Of a DNA stretch of 64,000 bases, positions 1 through 8,676 are shown piece after piece (within the stretch, counting starts at the first letter, position 1; each line of letters opens with the position of its first letter). The notes below the pieces were generated by a model that saw only the letters and a list, made by a program, of their open reading frames with translations, made no database searches and had not been told where the DNA came from. The stretch is from Firmicutes bacterium HGW-Firmicutes-2. Its GTDB lineage: Bacteria > Bacillota > Clostridia > Lachnospirales > Vallitaleaceae. The translations under genes were made by a program, and so were the position numbers. The DNA is taken from positions 1 through 64,000 of the forward strand of contig PGZV01000003.1 of the NCBI GenBank assembly GCA_002841495.1, given 5' to 3'.

Positions 1-118
1 ACATAATTTCTTACATAGCGTCCGTTTTAAATTACTTTTTGATAGGTTGGTTTACTGTTCAGTTTTCAATGTTCAATCTAAAATTATACCTCGCAAACCG
101 TTTAGGTCAGCGAAAAGT
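1..118 (-). other. probable rRNA operon leader, partial
   Basis: No ORF is convincing here. Read on the minus strand, the segment lies just downstream of a consensus promoter and contains ATTGAAAACTGAACAGT (70 to 53), a sequence type typical of rRNA leaders and spacers in Firmicutes. A second TATAAT lies at 88..83 without a good -35 box. I infer that a 16S rRNA gene begins just left of the window; the gene itself is not visible. Confidence 0.45.
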
Positions 119-147
119 ATTATATCATAACCATTTTGCTAAGTCAA
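119..147 (-). promoter_or_regulatory. strong sigma-A promoter, leftward
   Basis: On the minus strand there is TTGACT (147..142), a 17-base spacer and a perfect TATAAT (124..119). It reads away from the tRNA-Ser genes toward the window edge and the rRNA-leader-like sequence. It is one of the best sigma-A matches in the window, which fits a stable-RNA promoter. Confidence 0.7.
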
Positions 148-178
148 TGCTATTTCAACATTTTCTTAAGTTACTAAA

Positions 179-266
179 CGGAGAAAGAGGGATTTGAACC
201 CTCGCGCCGCGTTAACGACCTACTCCCTTTCCAGGGGAGCCCCTTCAGCCGCTTGGGTACTTCTCC
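179..266 (-). tRNA. tRNA-Ser(GGA)
   Basis: The 88-base minus-strand sequence folds as a tRNA with a long variable arm, as expected for serine. The acceptor stem pairs GGAGAAG with CTTTCTCC, the T-arm carries GGTTCAAATCC, and the anticodon loop within CCCTGGAAAGG gives anticodon GGA. The discriminator is G at 179, and CCA is not encoded. Confidence 0.95.
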
Positions 267-330
267 AAACGTTGAATAAACACACGTTGTACTTCTAATA
301 TTCATAGAAATCTGATGATCAAGATTTCAA

Positions 331-416
331 CGGAGAAGGTGGGATTTGAACCCACGGTCCCTTTCGGGATCACTGGTTTTCAAGACCAGCTCCTTAAGCC
401 ACTCGGACACCTCTCC
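331..416 (-). tRNA. tRNA-Ser(TGA)
   Basis: The 86-base minus-strand sequence has acceptor GGAGAGG paired with CCTTCTCC, a long variable arm (GATCCCGAAAGGGACC), T-loop GGTTCAAATCC, and anticodon TGA in the loop CTTGAAA. CCA is not encoded. It lies 64 bases upstream of the GGA isoacceptor in the direction of transcription, so the two are probably co-transcribed. Confidence 0.95.
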
Positions 417-450
417 AGATGTACGCTTGCGCACTGATTGGCGCTTAATT

Positions 451-479
451 AATTTATCATATCTCCCTAGTGGTGTCAA
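451..479 (-). promoter_or_regulatory. promoter of the tRNA-Ser pair
   Basis: The minus strand has TTGACA (479..474), a 17-base spacer and TAAATT (456..451), about 35 bases upstream of tRNA-Ser(TGA). The -35 is perfect and the -10 moderate. Confidence 0.55.
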
Positions 480-537
480 CACTTTTCTTCATTTTTTTAA
501 GAATCTAAAAAACAACGCCTTTTTTAGTGATAAACGT

Positions 538-565
538 CTAAAAACCGCTCTTATAGCGGCTTTCT
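538..565 (-). terminator. intrinsic terminator after the ispD region
   Basis: A GC-rich stem (GCCGCT / AGCGGT) with a short loop is followed on the minus strand by TTTTTAG. It lies about 85 bases past the stop of the 67-aa gene and would end the leftward ispD transcript. It also has a T-rich tail on the plus strand. Confidence 0.6.
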
Positions 566-646
566 TTTATGCCATTACCATTTAAATATTGCAGAATCCT
601 ATTGTTGTCAGATAACTCCGAGCGCATTTGTCTTGTATGAAAATAT

Positions 647-850
647 TCACTCCTCATAGCCTTCGAAATCATCCCCATACTTTTCGTAGGTGTCTAGAAG
701 ATTGATATTTTTTTTCTTCACAGGTTTATGTTTAGGCTCTATCCTGTTTAGTCGTGGTAATCCTTTTTCATTTTGACTTGGATGACTCCTAACATGTTTT
801 TTGATGCGCTCATCTTTGTCCAATTCTTCTTGTTCCTTTCTTTTTGGCAT
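647..850 (-). CDS. small, highly charged hypothetical protein
   Basis: This 67-aa protein is about half charged residues, with K/R-rich and D/E-rich segments, two PKHKPVKKK-like basic patches and an acidic tail (DDFEGYEE). It has no membrane segment or cysteine motif, and I do not recognise a family. A strong ribosome binding site (CCGGAGGACATT before ATG) and its position 14 bases after ispD suggest a real gene at the end of that operon. The composition suggests an intrinsically disordered, possibly nucleic-acid- or ribosome-associated protein; this is inference. Confidence 0.6.
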   Translation of the reverse strand: MPKRKEQEELDKDERIKKHVRSHPSQNEKGLPRLNRIEPKHKPVKKKNINLLDTYEKYGDDFEGYEE

Positions 851-864
851 AATGTCCTCCGGAA

Positions 865-1560
865 TTAATCATCTGTTAATTGCTTTGCAATCCATTCACC
901 ATATGCTAAATCAGATGGTGTGGTGATTTTAATATTATCATAAGAGCCTTCCACCATTTTTACATCATGATCCATTAATTCTTCTACCAACATGGCATCA
1001 TCCCAAAAATCTTTTGAATAGGCATACCGTTTTGCATAAGCTTGCTTAATCAAATTCAATTCAAAGGCTTGAGGGGTTTGAACAGCCCATAATAAGCTTC
1101 GATCCGGTGTTTTTATAACCAACTGATGCGCATCCACGCTTTTTATTGTGTCTTTGACCGGTACACCCAAAACGGCAGCGTTACTTTTAAGTGCTACTTG
1201 AATAAGCCTTAAAATATCTACTTCTTTGACAAAAGGTCTTGCACCGTCATGAATCAATACCAAACCTTCACCTTCAATAGCTTTCAATGCATTGTCGACT
1301 GAATCTGATCTTTCTTTGCCACCCTCTACCATTTTTACAACTTTTGAAAAATCATTTAATGGGAAAATGTTTTTTTCTACATAGGACATCTCATCTTCTC
1401 TTACAACCAGAATTATGTTATCAACTGCTTTCATTTTTTGAAAGACCATCAAAGTATGATACAAAATTGGATATCCTGCTAGATGTATAAATTGCTTATT
1501 TTGATGATGTTGCATTCGATTTCCCATACCTGCTGCTAAAATTATCACATTTATTTCCAT
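865..1560 (-). CDS. ispD: 2-C-methyl-D-erythritol 4-phosphate cytidylyltransferase
   Basis: IspD transfers CMP from CTP to 2-C-methyl-D-erythritol 4-phosphate in the cytosolic MEP pathway of isoprenoid synthesis. The 231-aa length is normal. The N-terminal nucleotide-binding motif IILAAGMGNRM is at residues 6-16, GGKERSDSV at 80-88, HDGARPF at 104-110, VPVKDTIK at 133-140 and TPQAFE near 162. The start has a GAGGT site 6 bases upstream. It lies downstream of tsaD on the same strand with a gap of 44 bases. No IspF domain is fused, so ispF must be elsewhere. Confidence 0.95.
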   Translation of the reverse strand: MEINVIILAAGMGNRMQHHQNKQFIHLAGYPILYHTLMVFQKMKAVDNIILVVREDEMSYVEKNIFPLNDFSKVVKMVEGGKERSDSVDNALKAIEGEGLVLIHDGARPFVKEVDILRLIQVALKSNAAVLGVPVKDTIKSVDAHQLVIKTPDRSLLWAVQTPQAFELNLIKQAYAKRYAYSKDFWDDAMLVEELMDHDVKMVEGSYDNIKITTPSDLAYGEWIAKQLTDD

Positions 1561-1604
1561 AATGACCTCGTATTCAATAATCTATGATTAAGATAATGCC
1601 CATC

Positions 1605-2624
1605 CTAACCGAACTGAATGTTAGATGAAGCGTTTAGCGACATATCATGCTGTATACCCTTTTTATAATCATAATAGGCTGCCACTCCAATCATAGCTGC
1701 ATTATCTGTGCAATAAATTGGTGATGGGTAATAGAGCTCATAGCCATTTTCTTTCGCTTTTCGCTGCATTTCTTCTCGAAGTCGACTATTAGAAGCGACA
1801 CCACCCGCTAACGCTATTTTATTCAAGCCCAAATTCTTTGCTGCCATCATCGTTTTGTTAGTAATAACCTCTATAACCGCTTCTTGAAAAGATGCTGCCA
1901 CATCAGATGGATTGATGGCTTCATCTTTCATTTTCATTTGATTCAGATAGTTTAAAACAGCTGATTTTATACCACTGAAACTAAAGTCATAAGATCCTTG
2001 TTCTAAGTAGGTTCTTGGAAAGCTAATGGCTTTTCCATTACCTGTTTTTGCTAATACATCCATTTTGGGACCACCCGGATAACCCAGACCGATGCTTCTT
2101 GCCACTTTATCATAGGCTTCACCCACAGCATCGTCTCTGGTTCGCCCAATGATCGTATAACTACCATAATCTTTAACTTCTACTAAATGTGTATGCCCAC
2201 CCGAGACCACCATACACAAAAAGGGTGGTTCTAAATCATGTTCAATGTAATTTGCGGATATATGCCCTTCAATATGGTGTACACCTATTAAGGGAATATC
2301 AAGGGCAAAAGCTATGGCCTTTGCCTCAGCTAGGCCAACCAACAAAGCGCCAATCAGCCCCGGTCCATGTGTAACCGCTACCCCATCTAAATCTGCAAAG
2401 GTAATCCCTGCCGCGTTCAGGGCTTCATCTATAATCGGATTCATTTTTTCTACATGCATGCGAGATGCTACTTCCGGAACCACGCCACCAAATTTGGCAT
2501 GCAATTCTATTTGTGAAGATATGGCATTACTCAGAATTTCTTTGCCATTTTTTACAACTGCTGCTGATGTTTCATCACATGATGTTTCAATGGCTAATAT
2601 AATCATATCATTTTCTTTTTTCAT
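1605..2624 (-). CDS. tsaD: tRNA N6-threonylcarbamoyladenosine transferase TsaD
   Basis: TsaD transfers the threonylcarbamoyl group to A37 of ANN-decoding tRNAs, working with TsaB and TsaE. The 339-aa protein has the ASKHA-type N-terminus ([11 protein letters not shown], residues 9-19), the metal-binding HHIEGH at 116-121, SGGHTHL at 141-147 and the C-terminal CTDNAAMIG segment. The ATG at 2624 is preceded by AGGGAA; an internal ATG six codons on is possible. tsaB and tsaE lie about 4.3 kb away on the same strand rather than beside it. Confidence 0.95.
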   Translation of the reverse strand: MKKENDMIILAIETSCDETSAAVVKNGKEILSNAISSQIELHAKFGGVVPEVASRMHVEKMNPIIDEALNAAGITFADLDGVAVTHGPGLIGALLVGLAEAKAIAFALDIPLIGVHHIEGHISANYIEHDLEPPFLCMVVSGGHTHLVEVKDYGSYTIIGRTRDDAVGEAYDKVARSIGLGYPGGPKMDVLAKTGNGKAISFPRTYLEQGSYDFSFSGIKSAVLNYLNQMKMKDEAINPSDVAASFQEAVIEVITNKTMMAAKNLGLNKIALAGGVASNSRLREEMQRKAKENGYELYYPSPIYCTDNAAMIGVAAYYDYKKGIQHDMSLNASSNIQFG

Positions 2625-2636
2625 TATTGTTCCCTA

Positions 2637-3227
2637 CTATTCTATCGTGATTGTCTCGCCAATCGGTACCCAACCTTTGATAAACCAAAGTCCATCTGAT
2701 CGTTCCAACACATACTGTTGTTGAATATTTTCACTTTTTCCCACACTGTTTGGTATGAAAACCACTTTTACAAATGCTAATGCATTATCTGTTGGACTAT
2801 ATTCCGGCAACAAAACTCTATAATCTACAATGTGATCCTTTCCTTCATTAGCCCTTCTGACTTCTTCAACAATAGTTGACATATGTTCTTCTTCAGGATT
2901 TAGCTCCAATAAAGCTTGGGCATAATAAGTCCTTTGAACTTTTGCAAGTAACTTGATTTCATCTTCTGATAGCTTTCCTGAATACATAACCTTCATCAAC
3001 ATGGTATTGAACTTAATAATCTCATAAGGACTTTTTTGAAGTTTTTCAACATTAAAAGTTAATACGCCTGTATTGGCTTGCGCCAGAGGTAATATTTCTT
3101 TTTCTTCAATAACATCATCAAACAGTCGCTTAGTTTCTTCTTCCTTATTCTTGTTGTATATGCTTGGATTTAAAAATAATAAAGCACCTAATCCAATTAG
3201 GATCAGTACGGCAATAATCTTTCTCAT
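2637..3227 (-). CDS. hypothetical membrane-anchored protein
   Basis: This 196-aa protein starts with one hydrophobic segment (residues 4-20) after MRK, then runs as a soluble, mostly helical, acidic domain ending in a beta-rich tail with WFIKGWVPIGE. There is no lipobox cysteine, so the N-terminus is probably an uncleaved anchor with the bulk outside. It ends 12 bases before tsaD and has a good AGGAGG-type site, so it is probably co-transcribed. I do not recognise a characterised family. Confidence 0.75.
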   Translation of the reverse strand: MRKIIAVLILIGLGALLFLNPSIYNKNKEEETKRLFDDVIEEKEILPLAQANTGVLTFNVEKLQKSPYEIIKFNTMLMKVMYSGKLSEDEIKLLAKVQRTYYAQALLELNPEEEHMSTIVEEVRRANEGKDHIVDYRVLLPEYSPTDNALAFVKVVFIPNSVGKSENIQQQYVLERSDGLWFIKGWVPIGETITIE

Positions 3228-3332
3228 AGATATCCTCCTTGTACAACAACGTCATTTATATGCAAGGCTATACATCTATAAGCCTTTCATTAAATATATC
3301 GGAAAAATAACAGAAAATATGAGTCCAAGGGA

Positions 3333-4241
3333 CTAGTCTTCAAATTTTAATGTTAGGGACTGTCGATCCTTTGCCACAAAACTATTTGGAAATATCTTTT
3401 GTGCTACATGTTCAAAATCTTTTGGCTTTACAAGCGCCGGACTAAAGTGGGTCAACCACATCGTTTTTACATGAGCTGCTTTTGCCAATTCTGCCGCTTC
3501 CCAAAAGGTCATATGCTTATATTCTTTTGCCTTATTCTCTTCCTCTGGATCACCATACATACCTTCACATATGAACAAATCTGCTTCTTTTGCGTGTATG
3601 ACAATATTATCTACCGGCCTTGTATCCGTACAATAGGTGACTTTAATGCCTTTTCTTTCCTCACCAAGGACCATATCCGGGGTCAACAGACGTTCTTCAT
3701 GAAGAACATTATCACCTTTTTGTAGTACTGACCAATACTTTATTGGGATCTCTGCTGCTTTGGCTTTATCCATATCAAATTTACCGGTTCTGTTAATAAT
3801 GATATTATAACCATAGCAGGTCACTTTATGATTCAATTTATACGCTTCGATCTGATAACCTTTGTACTCAATATGGTTAAAGTCATCTTCAAGTTCGATA
3901 AACTCTATTTCAAAAGGTAATTCCGGAGCAATGACCCTAAGTCCGTTAACGATCCGTATAACACCTTTAGGTCCGATAATTTTTAAGGGTTCTTTTCGAT
4001 CTGAATTTCCCATAGTTAAAAGTAATCCAGGTAGCCCACTTGTATGATCACCATGAAAATGTGTAAAACAAATGATATCTATAGCTTTAAAACTCCACCC
4101 TTTTTGTTTTAAGGTGATTTGAGTGCCTTCACCACAATCAATTAATAGATTGCTTCCGTTGTATCTTGTCATCAAGGATGTTAACCATCTATTGGGCAAT
4201 GGCATCATACCGCCTGTTCCTAATAAACATAAATCTAACAT
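3333..4241 (-). CDS. rnz: ribonuclease Z
   Basis: RNase Z is the zinc endonuclease that removes 3' trailers from tRNA precursors, needed especially where CCA is not encoded, as in the two tRNA-Ser genes here. The 302-aa length is typical of the short form. The N-terminal LLGTGG and the metallo-beta-lactamase signature HFHGDH (residues 61-66) are present, with further metal ligands in CTDTRP (middle) and LTHFSP (C-terminal). The gene lies leftward between tkt and the 196-aa membrane protein. Confidence 0.93.
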   Translation of the reverse strand: MLDLCLLGTGGMMPLPNRWLTSLMTRYNGSNLLIDCGEGTQITLKQKGWSFKAIDIICFTHFHGDHTSGLPGLLLTMGNSDRKEPLKIIGPKGVIRIVNGLRVIAPELPFEIEFIELEDDFNHIEYKGYQIEAYKLNHKVTCYGYNIIINRTGKFDMDKAKAAEIPIKYWSVLQKGDNVLHEERLLTPDMVLGEERKGIKVTYCTDTRPVDNIVIHAKEADLFICEGMYGDPEEENKAKEYKHMTFWEAAELAKAAHVKTMWLTHFSPALVKPKDFEHVAQKIFPNSFVAKDRQSLTLKFED

Positions 4242-4379
4242 AGTTTTATTTCTCTCTCTAATCTTGGAAAAGTGTCAAAACTACACTTTAACCATCTTTA
4301 TTATTTTTGGTTTTGGTGTCCATATTATAACATAAATATCTCTAAGGTTCTAGGTATGAAAGGACTTTCCTAAACAGGT

Positions 4380-4432
4380 TAATAAAATAAAAGCTGTCTC
4401 TCTCATTGGAGCACCAACAAGAGGACAGCCTT
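4380..4432 (-). terminator. intrinsic terminator of tkt
   Basis: On the minus strand a stem formed by GCTGTCCTCT and AGAGAGACAGC is followed by TTTTATTTTATT. It begins about 10 bases past the transketolase stop. Confidence 0.85.
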
Positions 4433-4441
4433 GAAATTATC

Positions 4442-6424
4442 CTATAGTTCTTTTGCTGCATTATATACAGCTTCTGTTGTAATACCATAAGCTTCATATA
4501 CTTTTGAAGCCGGTGCAGAAGCTCCAAATGTATCAATACCAAGTACTTTACCATCAAGGCCGACGTATTTGTACCAAGTGGCTGTTGCACCTGCTTCAAT
4601 GGCAATTCTCTTTCGACATTCATTCGGTAGTACCGCTTCTTTATAGGCAGCTGATTGTCCATCAAAAAGATTCATGGATGGCATACTGACCACTCTCACA
4701 TCTATACCCTCTGACCTTAATTTTATTGCCGCTTCGTAGACATACTCAACTTCCGATCCGGAACTCATAAGTATCACGTCAGGTATTGACTTCGTTGAGT
4801 CGGATAAAATATAGCCACCTTTTAAGGCTTCCCTACCAGATTCCTTATAGAAAGGAACGTTCTGTCTGGTCAGAACAATAGCCGTAGGTGTTTTTTTATT
4901 CGTTACTGCATAATACCAGGCTGCTGCTACTTCTTTTGCATCTGCCGGTCTAAAGGTCGTAAAGTTCGGCATTGTTCTTAACATAGATAGCTGTTCAATC
5001 GGCTGATGGGTTGGCCCATCTTCGCCTACACCAATACTGTCATGGGTTAAGACATAGGTTAAAGGTTGATGCATGATGGCTGATAGTCTTGCCATTGGCT
5101 TCATATAATCACTGAAGACAAAAAATGAAGAAACAAAAGCTTTAAAGCCACCATGAATACTTATACCATTCCCAATGCCTGCCATTGCCAACTCACGTAC
5201 ACCAAAATGGATGTTCATACCTTCATAATGATCCGCCGAGAAATCGCCTTGTCCATTCATATACGTTTTGGTAGACGGTGCTAAGTCTGCTGCACCTCCA
5301 AATAAATTCGGAATGATTTTAACGAGTTTTTGTATAACTTCACCTGAAATAGATCTTGTTGCATTTGGCTTCTCATCAAATGTCCAAAAATCATCTTCTT
5401 CCAAAGCACTTAAATCTAGTTCATCATTAAGACAAGATTCAAGTTCAAGAGCAAGTTCCGGATATTTATCTTTATAAGTTTCAAACTTGTCTTGCCATTG
5501 CTTTTGAGCTAAAACACCTTTATTGTTAATGCTTACCATGTGTTCATAGGCTTTTTCCGGCACAACAAAGCTCTCTAATTCAGTCCAACCTAAATTCTTT
5601 TTAGTCTCAACAATGTTGTCATCACCTAAGGGCTCTCCGTGGGCACTGTGTTTGCCTTCTTTAGCAGGGCATCCATGACCGATTAATGTTTTAACAATAA
5701 TCAATGATGGTTGGTCAAGGTTTTGCTTTGCTTTTTCGATTGCTAACCCAATAGCTACCGGGTCATTTCCATCTTCAACTTCAAAGACTTCCCAATCATA
5801 TGCTTTAAAACGGGCACCTACATCTTCTGTAAAAGCTAAGTCTGTGCTGCCTTCAATTGTGATACTGTTTGAATCATAAAGTGTGATCAGTTTACCAAGC
5901 TTAAGCGTACCGGCAAGTGATGCTGCTTCTGAAGTAATACCTTCCATTAAGCAACCGTCACCAACAATTGTATAGGTATAATGATTGATAATATCCAATT
6001 GATCCTGGTTGAACCTTGCTGCCAAATTTGCTTCAGCCATAGCCATACCAACTGCATTTGTAAATCCTGCGCCAAGTGGACCTGTTGTGGTCTCAACACC
6101 AACTGTATGACCAAATTCAGGGTGACCAGGCGTTTTACTATCCCACTGTCTAAAAGACTTAATATCGTCTATAGTCAGTCCGTAACCAAATAAGTGCAAC
6201 AATGAATAAAGCAACATGGAACCATGTCCGGCAGATAGGACAAATCGATCCCTATTCACCCAGTTTGGATCTTTGCCATTATGGTTCATATGGTTGGCCC
6301 ACAATTCATAAGCCATGGGTGCCGCACCCATAGGGAGTCCGGGGTGTCCTGAATTCGCTTTTTGTACAGCCTCGGCTGACAAAATACGAATACTATTAAT
6401 CAATAATGAATCTATTTCCTTCAT
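4442..6424 (-). CDS. tkt: transketolase
   Basis: Transketolase moves two-carbon ketol units between sugar phosphates in the non-oxidative pentose phosphate pathway, using thiamine diphosphate and Mg2+. The protein is about 660 aa, full length. Visible landmarks are [12 protein letters not shown] near the N-terminus, the ThDP-binding GDGCLMEGI, the pyrimidine-domain catalytic region [21 protein letters not shown] and the C-terminal [18 protein letters not shown]. The start at 6424 is chosen over one 42 bases upstream because AAGGAGGT sits just before it. It is monocistronic, with its own terminator. Confidence 0.96.
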   Translation of the reverse strand: MKEIDSLLINSIRILSAEAVQKANSGHPGLPMGAAPMAYELWANHMNHNGKDPNWVNRDRFVLSAGHGSMLLYSLLHLFGYGLTIDDIKSFRQWDSKTPGHPEFGHTVGVETTTGPLGAGFTNAVGMAMAEANLAARFNQDQLDIINHYTYTIVGDGCLMEGITSEAASLAGTLKLGKLITLYDSNSITIEGSTDLAFTEDVGARFKAYDWEVFEVEDGNDPVAIGLAIEKAKQNLDQPSLIIVKTLIGHGCPAKEGKHSAHGEPLGDDNIVETKKNLGWTELESFVVPEKAYEHMVSINNKGVLAQKQWQDKFETYKDKYPELALELESCLNDELDLSALEEDDFWTFDEKPNATRSISGEVIQKLVKIIPNLFGGAADLAPSTKTYMNGQGDFSADHYEGMNIHFGVRELAMAGIGNGISIHGGFKAFVSSFFVFSDYMKPMARLSAIMHQPLTYVLTHDSIGVGEDGPTHQPIEQLSMLRTMPNFTTFRPADAKEVAAAWYYAVTNKKTPTAIVLTRQNVPFYKESGREALKGGYILSDSTKSIPDVILMSSGSEVEYVYEAAIKLRSEGIDVRVVSMPSMNLFDGQSAAYKEAVLPNECRKRIAIEAGATATWYKYVGLDGKVLGIDTFGASAPASKVYEAYGITTEAVYNAAKEL

Positions 6425-6539
6425 AATTACCTCCTTGATATATATGGCAGTTCCGACTCTGAGCATCTTCCACTAGAATTGTATCATAATTCTAGTGGAA
6501 TTCAAGTGAAAAACTGTTCATATTATTATAGTTGCTCTT

Positions 6540-6974
6540 TCATTGCTCTTTCCACATAATAATCGCATCTTCTTTAGGAAGGTCATAAAACCCTTTCCGA
6601 CGTCCCGCTTCTACAAATCCAAGCTTTTTATAAAGCTTCAACGCTTGAAAATTACCGCATCTTACTTCCAACGTCAATTTTTCAATTTGGTTGTCTTGTG
6701 CATGTTCCATAAGCCGCTCCATCAGAAGTAATCCAAATCCCCTATTTCGATACCCTTTTTTTACAGCAATATTGGTGATATGTCCCTCATCAAAAATCTT
6801 CCACAGACCTGCGTAACCAATTATTTCACCCTCGTAGTCCATGACGAGATAGTGACTTCTTGGGCTTATGACTTCCATTAGAATAGATTCCCTCGACCAA
6901 GGTGATGAAAAAGCCTCCAACTCTATGGCATAAACTTGCTCCACATCTTTTTCAAGTATTTTACGAATCTCCAT
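6540..6974 (-). CDS. rimI: ribosomal protein bS18 alanine N-acetyltransferase
   Basis: This 144-aa GNAT acetyltransferase is of the RimI type, which acetylates the N-terminal alanine of ribosomal protein S18. The acetyl-CoA loop is the segment NRGFGLLLM after the strand ITNIAVKKGYR, followed by LEVRCGNFQALKLYKKLGF, characteristic of RimI. It overlaps the end of tsaB by 14 bases and is the last gene of a tsaE-tsaB-rimI operon, the standard arrangement in Firmicutes. Confidence 0.92.
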   Translation of the reverse strand: MEIRKILEKDVEQVYAIELEAFSSPWSRESILMEVISPRSHYLVMDYEGEIIGYAGLWKIFDEGHITNIAVKKGYRNRGFGLLLMERLMEHAQDNQIEKLTLEVRCGNFQALKLYKKLGFVEAGRRKGFYDLPKEDAIIMWKEQ

Positions 6975-7674
6975 TCATCTTTTCCTCATATTCTCGTTCA
7001 GCTTGAGACAATCTATAGTAATTAGGCTGATGGGTTAAATAATCTTCCCATTCACCTTTTTTATATTTTTCTATGGCTAAGAACCCTAAAGTAGCCGCTC
7101 TTGGTAAAAATTCAATGGCTCTTGCGACTATGATTTTATCTTCTGAAAGATAGCTCCTGATGATACTTTCATGGGCTTCAAATCCATCTCCCAAAAATAG
7201 GATGGGCTTATTATATGTTTTAAGTTGCTCTAGTAAATCTGATACAGGCATCTGATCAATTGGTATTAATTGCCTCATTATGTTGCCCTCATAAACAAAA
7301 GCACCTGAAAAAACATGTTCCCTTCTAGCATCCAACATAGGACATATGATGTGATCTGTTGTTTGAATGTTATGGGCCATACTCTCGATCGTGGATACCC
7401 CTATGATCGGAATTCCCAGTACATGTGCCAATCCTTTAGCCGTGGCGCTACCAATTCTAAGACCGGTATACGATCCCGGTCCCTTCGATACTGCAATAGC
7501 ATCCAGAGTTGACAAATCTAAACCCAGCTGTTCTTTAAGATCATCTAACATTGGCATAATGGTCTGCGCATGATTTTTTTTGTTGTTTAGAATATACTCG
7601 CCAATGATCTTAGTATCCTCAATGATTGCTACACCTGCCACCATAGCCGAGCTTTCTATTGCCAATATTTTCAC
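6961..7674 (-). CDS. tsaB: tRNA threonylcarbamoyladenosine biosynthesis protein TsaB
   Basis: TsaB is the inactive TsaD paralogue that forms the heterodimeric core of the t6A synthase. The 237-aa protein has N-terminal ILAIESSAMVAGVAII, KGPGSYTGLRIG and AKGLAHVLGIPIIGVSTIE, all typical. It lacks the HxxxH metal site of TsaD, as expected. It directly abuts tsaE (zero-base gap) and overlaps rimI, so translational coupling is likely. Confidence 0.94.
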   Translation of the reverse strand: MKILAIESSAMVAGVAIIEDTKIIGEYILNNKKNHAQTIMPMLDDLKEQLGLDLSTLDAIAVSKGPGSYTGLRIGSATAKGLAHVLGIPIIGVSTIESMAHNIQTTDHIICPMLDARREHVFSGAFVYEGNIMRQLIPIDQMPVSDLLEQLKTYNKPILFLGDGFEAHESIIRSYLSEDKIIVARAIEFLPRAATLGFLAIEKYKKGEWEDYLTHQPNYYRLSQAEREYEEKMNGDS

Positions 7675-8112
7675 TTAGTCACCTTCTTCTATGGTTATCG
7701 TTCTATAATCGAGACCTTTGCTTAAGTCTTTTTTAATGGTAATATATCTGGCATCTTTTGGAACAAGTTCTTCAATGCGTGACGCCCATTCAACCATCGT
7801 GACGCCTTGCCCATAAAAATAATCTTCATATCCAATCTCTTCTAATTCATAAGTATCTGATATTCTATAGACGTCAAAATGATAAAAGTGCAAACGACCA
7901 CTTTCATATATGTTTAATATGGTAAATGTAGGGCTGGTTACATGTTCATGAATATGCAGACCTTTTGCAAAACCTTTTGTAAAAACGGTTTTACCGACAC
8001 CCAATTCTCCATTCAAGCAATACACTTCACCCGGTTTTGCTATTATACCTAGCTTCTCCCCAATTGTTTGAGTTTCCGCTTCCGTTTTTGACTCATAGAT
8101 TCTCTTGATCAT
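7675..8112 (-). CDS. tsaE: tRNA threonylcarbamoyladenosine biosynthesis ATPase TsaE
   Basis: TsaE is the P-loop ATPase of the bacterial t6A complex. The 145-aa protein carries Walker A GELGVGKT (residues 35-42), the SPTF segment that follows it, the HFDVYR element and the conserved MVEWASR near residue 107. Its start codon lies inside the end of the upstream YcxB-like gene (20-base overlap), and its stop directly precedes the tsaB start. Confidence 0.95.
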   Translation of the reverse strand: MIKRIYESKTEAETQTIGEKLGIIAKPGEVYCLNGELGVGKTVFTKGFAKGLHIHEHVTSPTFTILNIYESGRLHFYHFDVYRISDTYELEEIGYEDYFYGQGVTMVEWASRIEELVPKDARYITIKKDLSKGLDYRTITIEEGD

Positions 8113-8635
8113 TTAATTTGACTTCCATTCTTTTATCCTTATGTAGGGATAATTTCTTTTCTTCAATAAGTCTTTTAACAACATCATAATCCTCTTTTTT
8201 CAAGAAATTTCTTTTCGGAATAATCAAAGCATGATTATCTTGTATATAAACAAATATAATTTCTTTAAGCATAGCAACCTTGATTACATCTTGCCATGCA
8301 ATTTGTGAAGCACCTGTATACAGCTTGACTCTTAATAAGTCTTCTTCAAAAATAAATGTCATCTTATTCTTAAAAACTGGGTTCATGTGAATTTGACGTC
8401 TCGCTTTTGCATAAAAATCAAGGGGTGTTACAACAATATATGCAAACGCTAAGAAAGCAAAAATCAATGCACTTAGTATATCCTTATTGATTAAAAATAT
8501 CGGTGCCAATATAAGCCCCGCCACACCAAGCAGTGCTGTTAAGCGTCCGCCCCATCTGCTATAGTTATGGTAAAACATAAATGTCACCACGTCTTTTACA
8601 ATCAGTTTCCCTGATACCTTGATTTCTTTTGCCAT
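8093..8635 (-). CDS. YcxB-like membrane protein
   Basis: This 180-aa protein has two closely spaced membrane segments (about residues 34-70: LTALLGVAGLILAPIFL and ILSALIFAFLAFAYIVV) and a C-terminal soluble domain with beta-strands ending in IAWQDVIKV...IFVYIQDNHALIIPKR. That pattern matches the YcxB-like C-terminal domain, whose function is unknown. It has a clear AGGAGGTCGTT site and is the first gene of the unit overlapping tsaE. Confidence 0.75.
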   Translation of the reverse strand: MAKEIKVSGKLIVKDVVTFMFYHNYSRWGGRLTALLGVAGLILAPIFLINKDILSALIFAFLAFAYIVVTPLDFYAKARRQIHMNPVFKNKMTFIFEEDLLRVKLYTGASQIAWQDVIKVAMLKEIIFVYIQDNHALIIPKRNFLKKEDYDVVKRLIEEKKLSLHKDKRMEVKLNDQENL

Positions 8636-8676
8636 AACGACCTCCTATATATTGCTCTACCTTATCAAATGTAGTC

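Noticed and set aside
346-585. 79-aa plus-strand reading frame over the tRNA-Ser region
   Set aside because: It runs through tRNA-Ser(TGA) and a terminator hairpin and has no good ribosome binding site.
2314-2724. 136-aa plus-strand frame opposite tsaD and the 196-aa gene
   Set aside because: It is antisense to clear genes and shows no motif; composition mirrors the opposite-strand coding.
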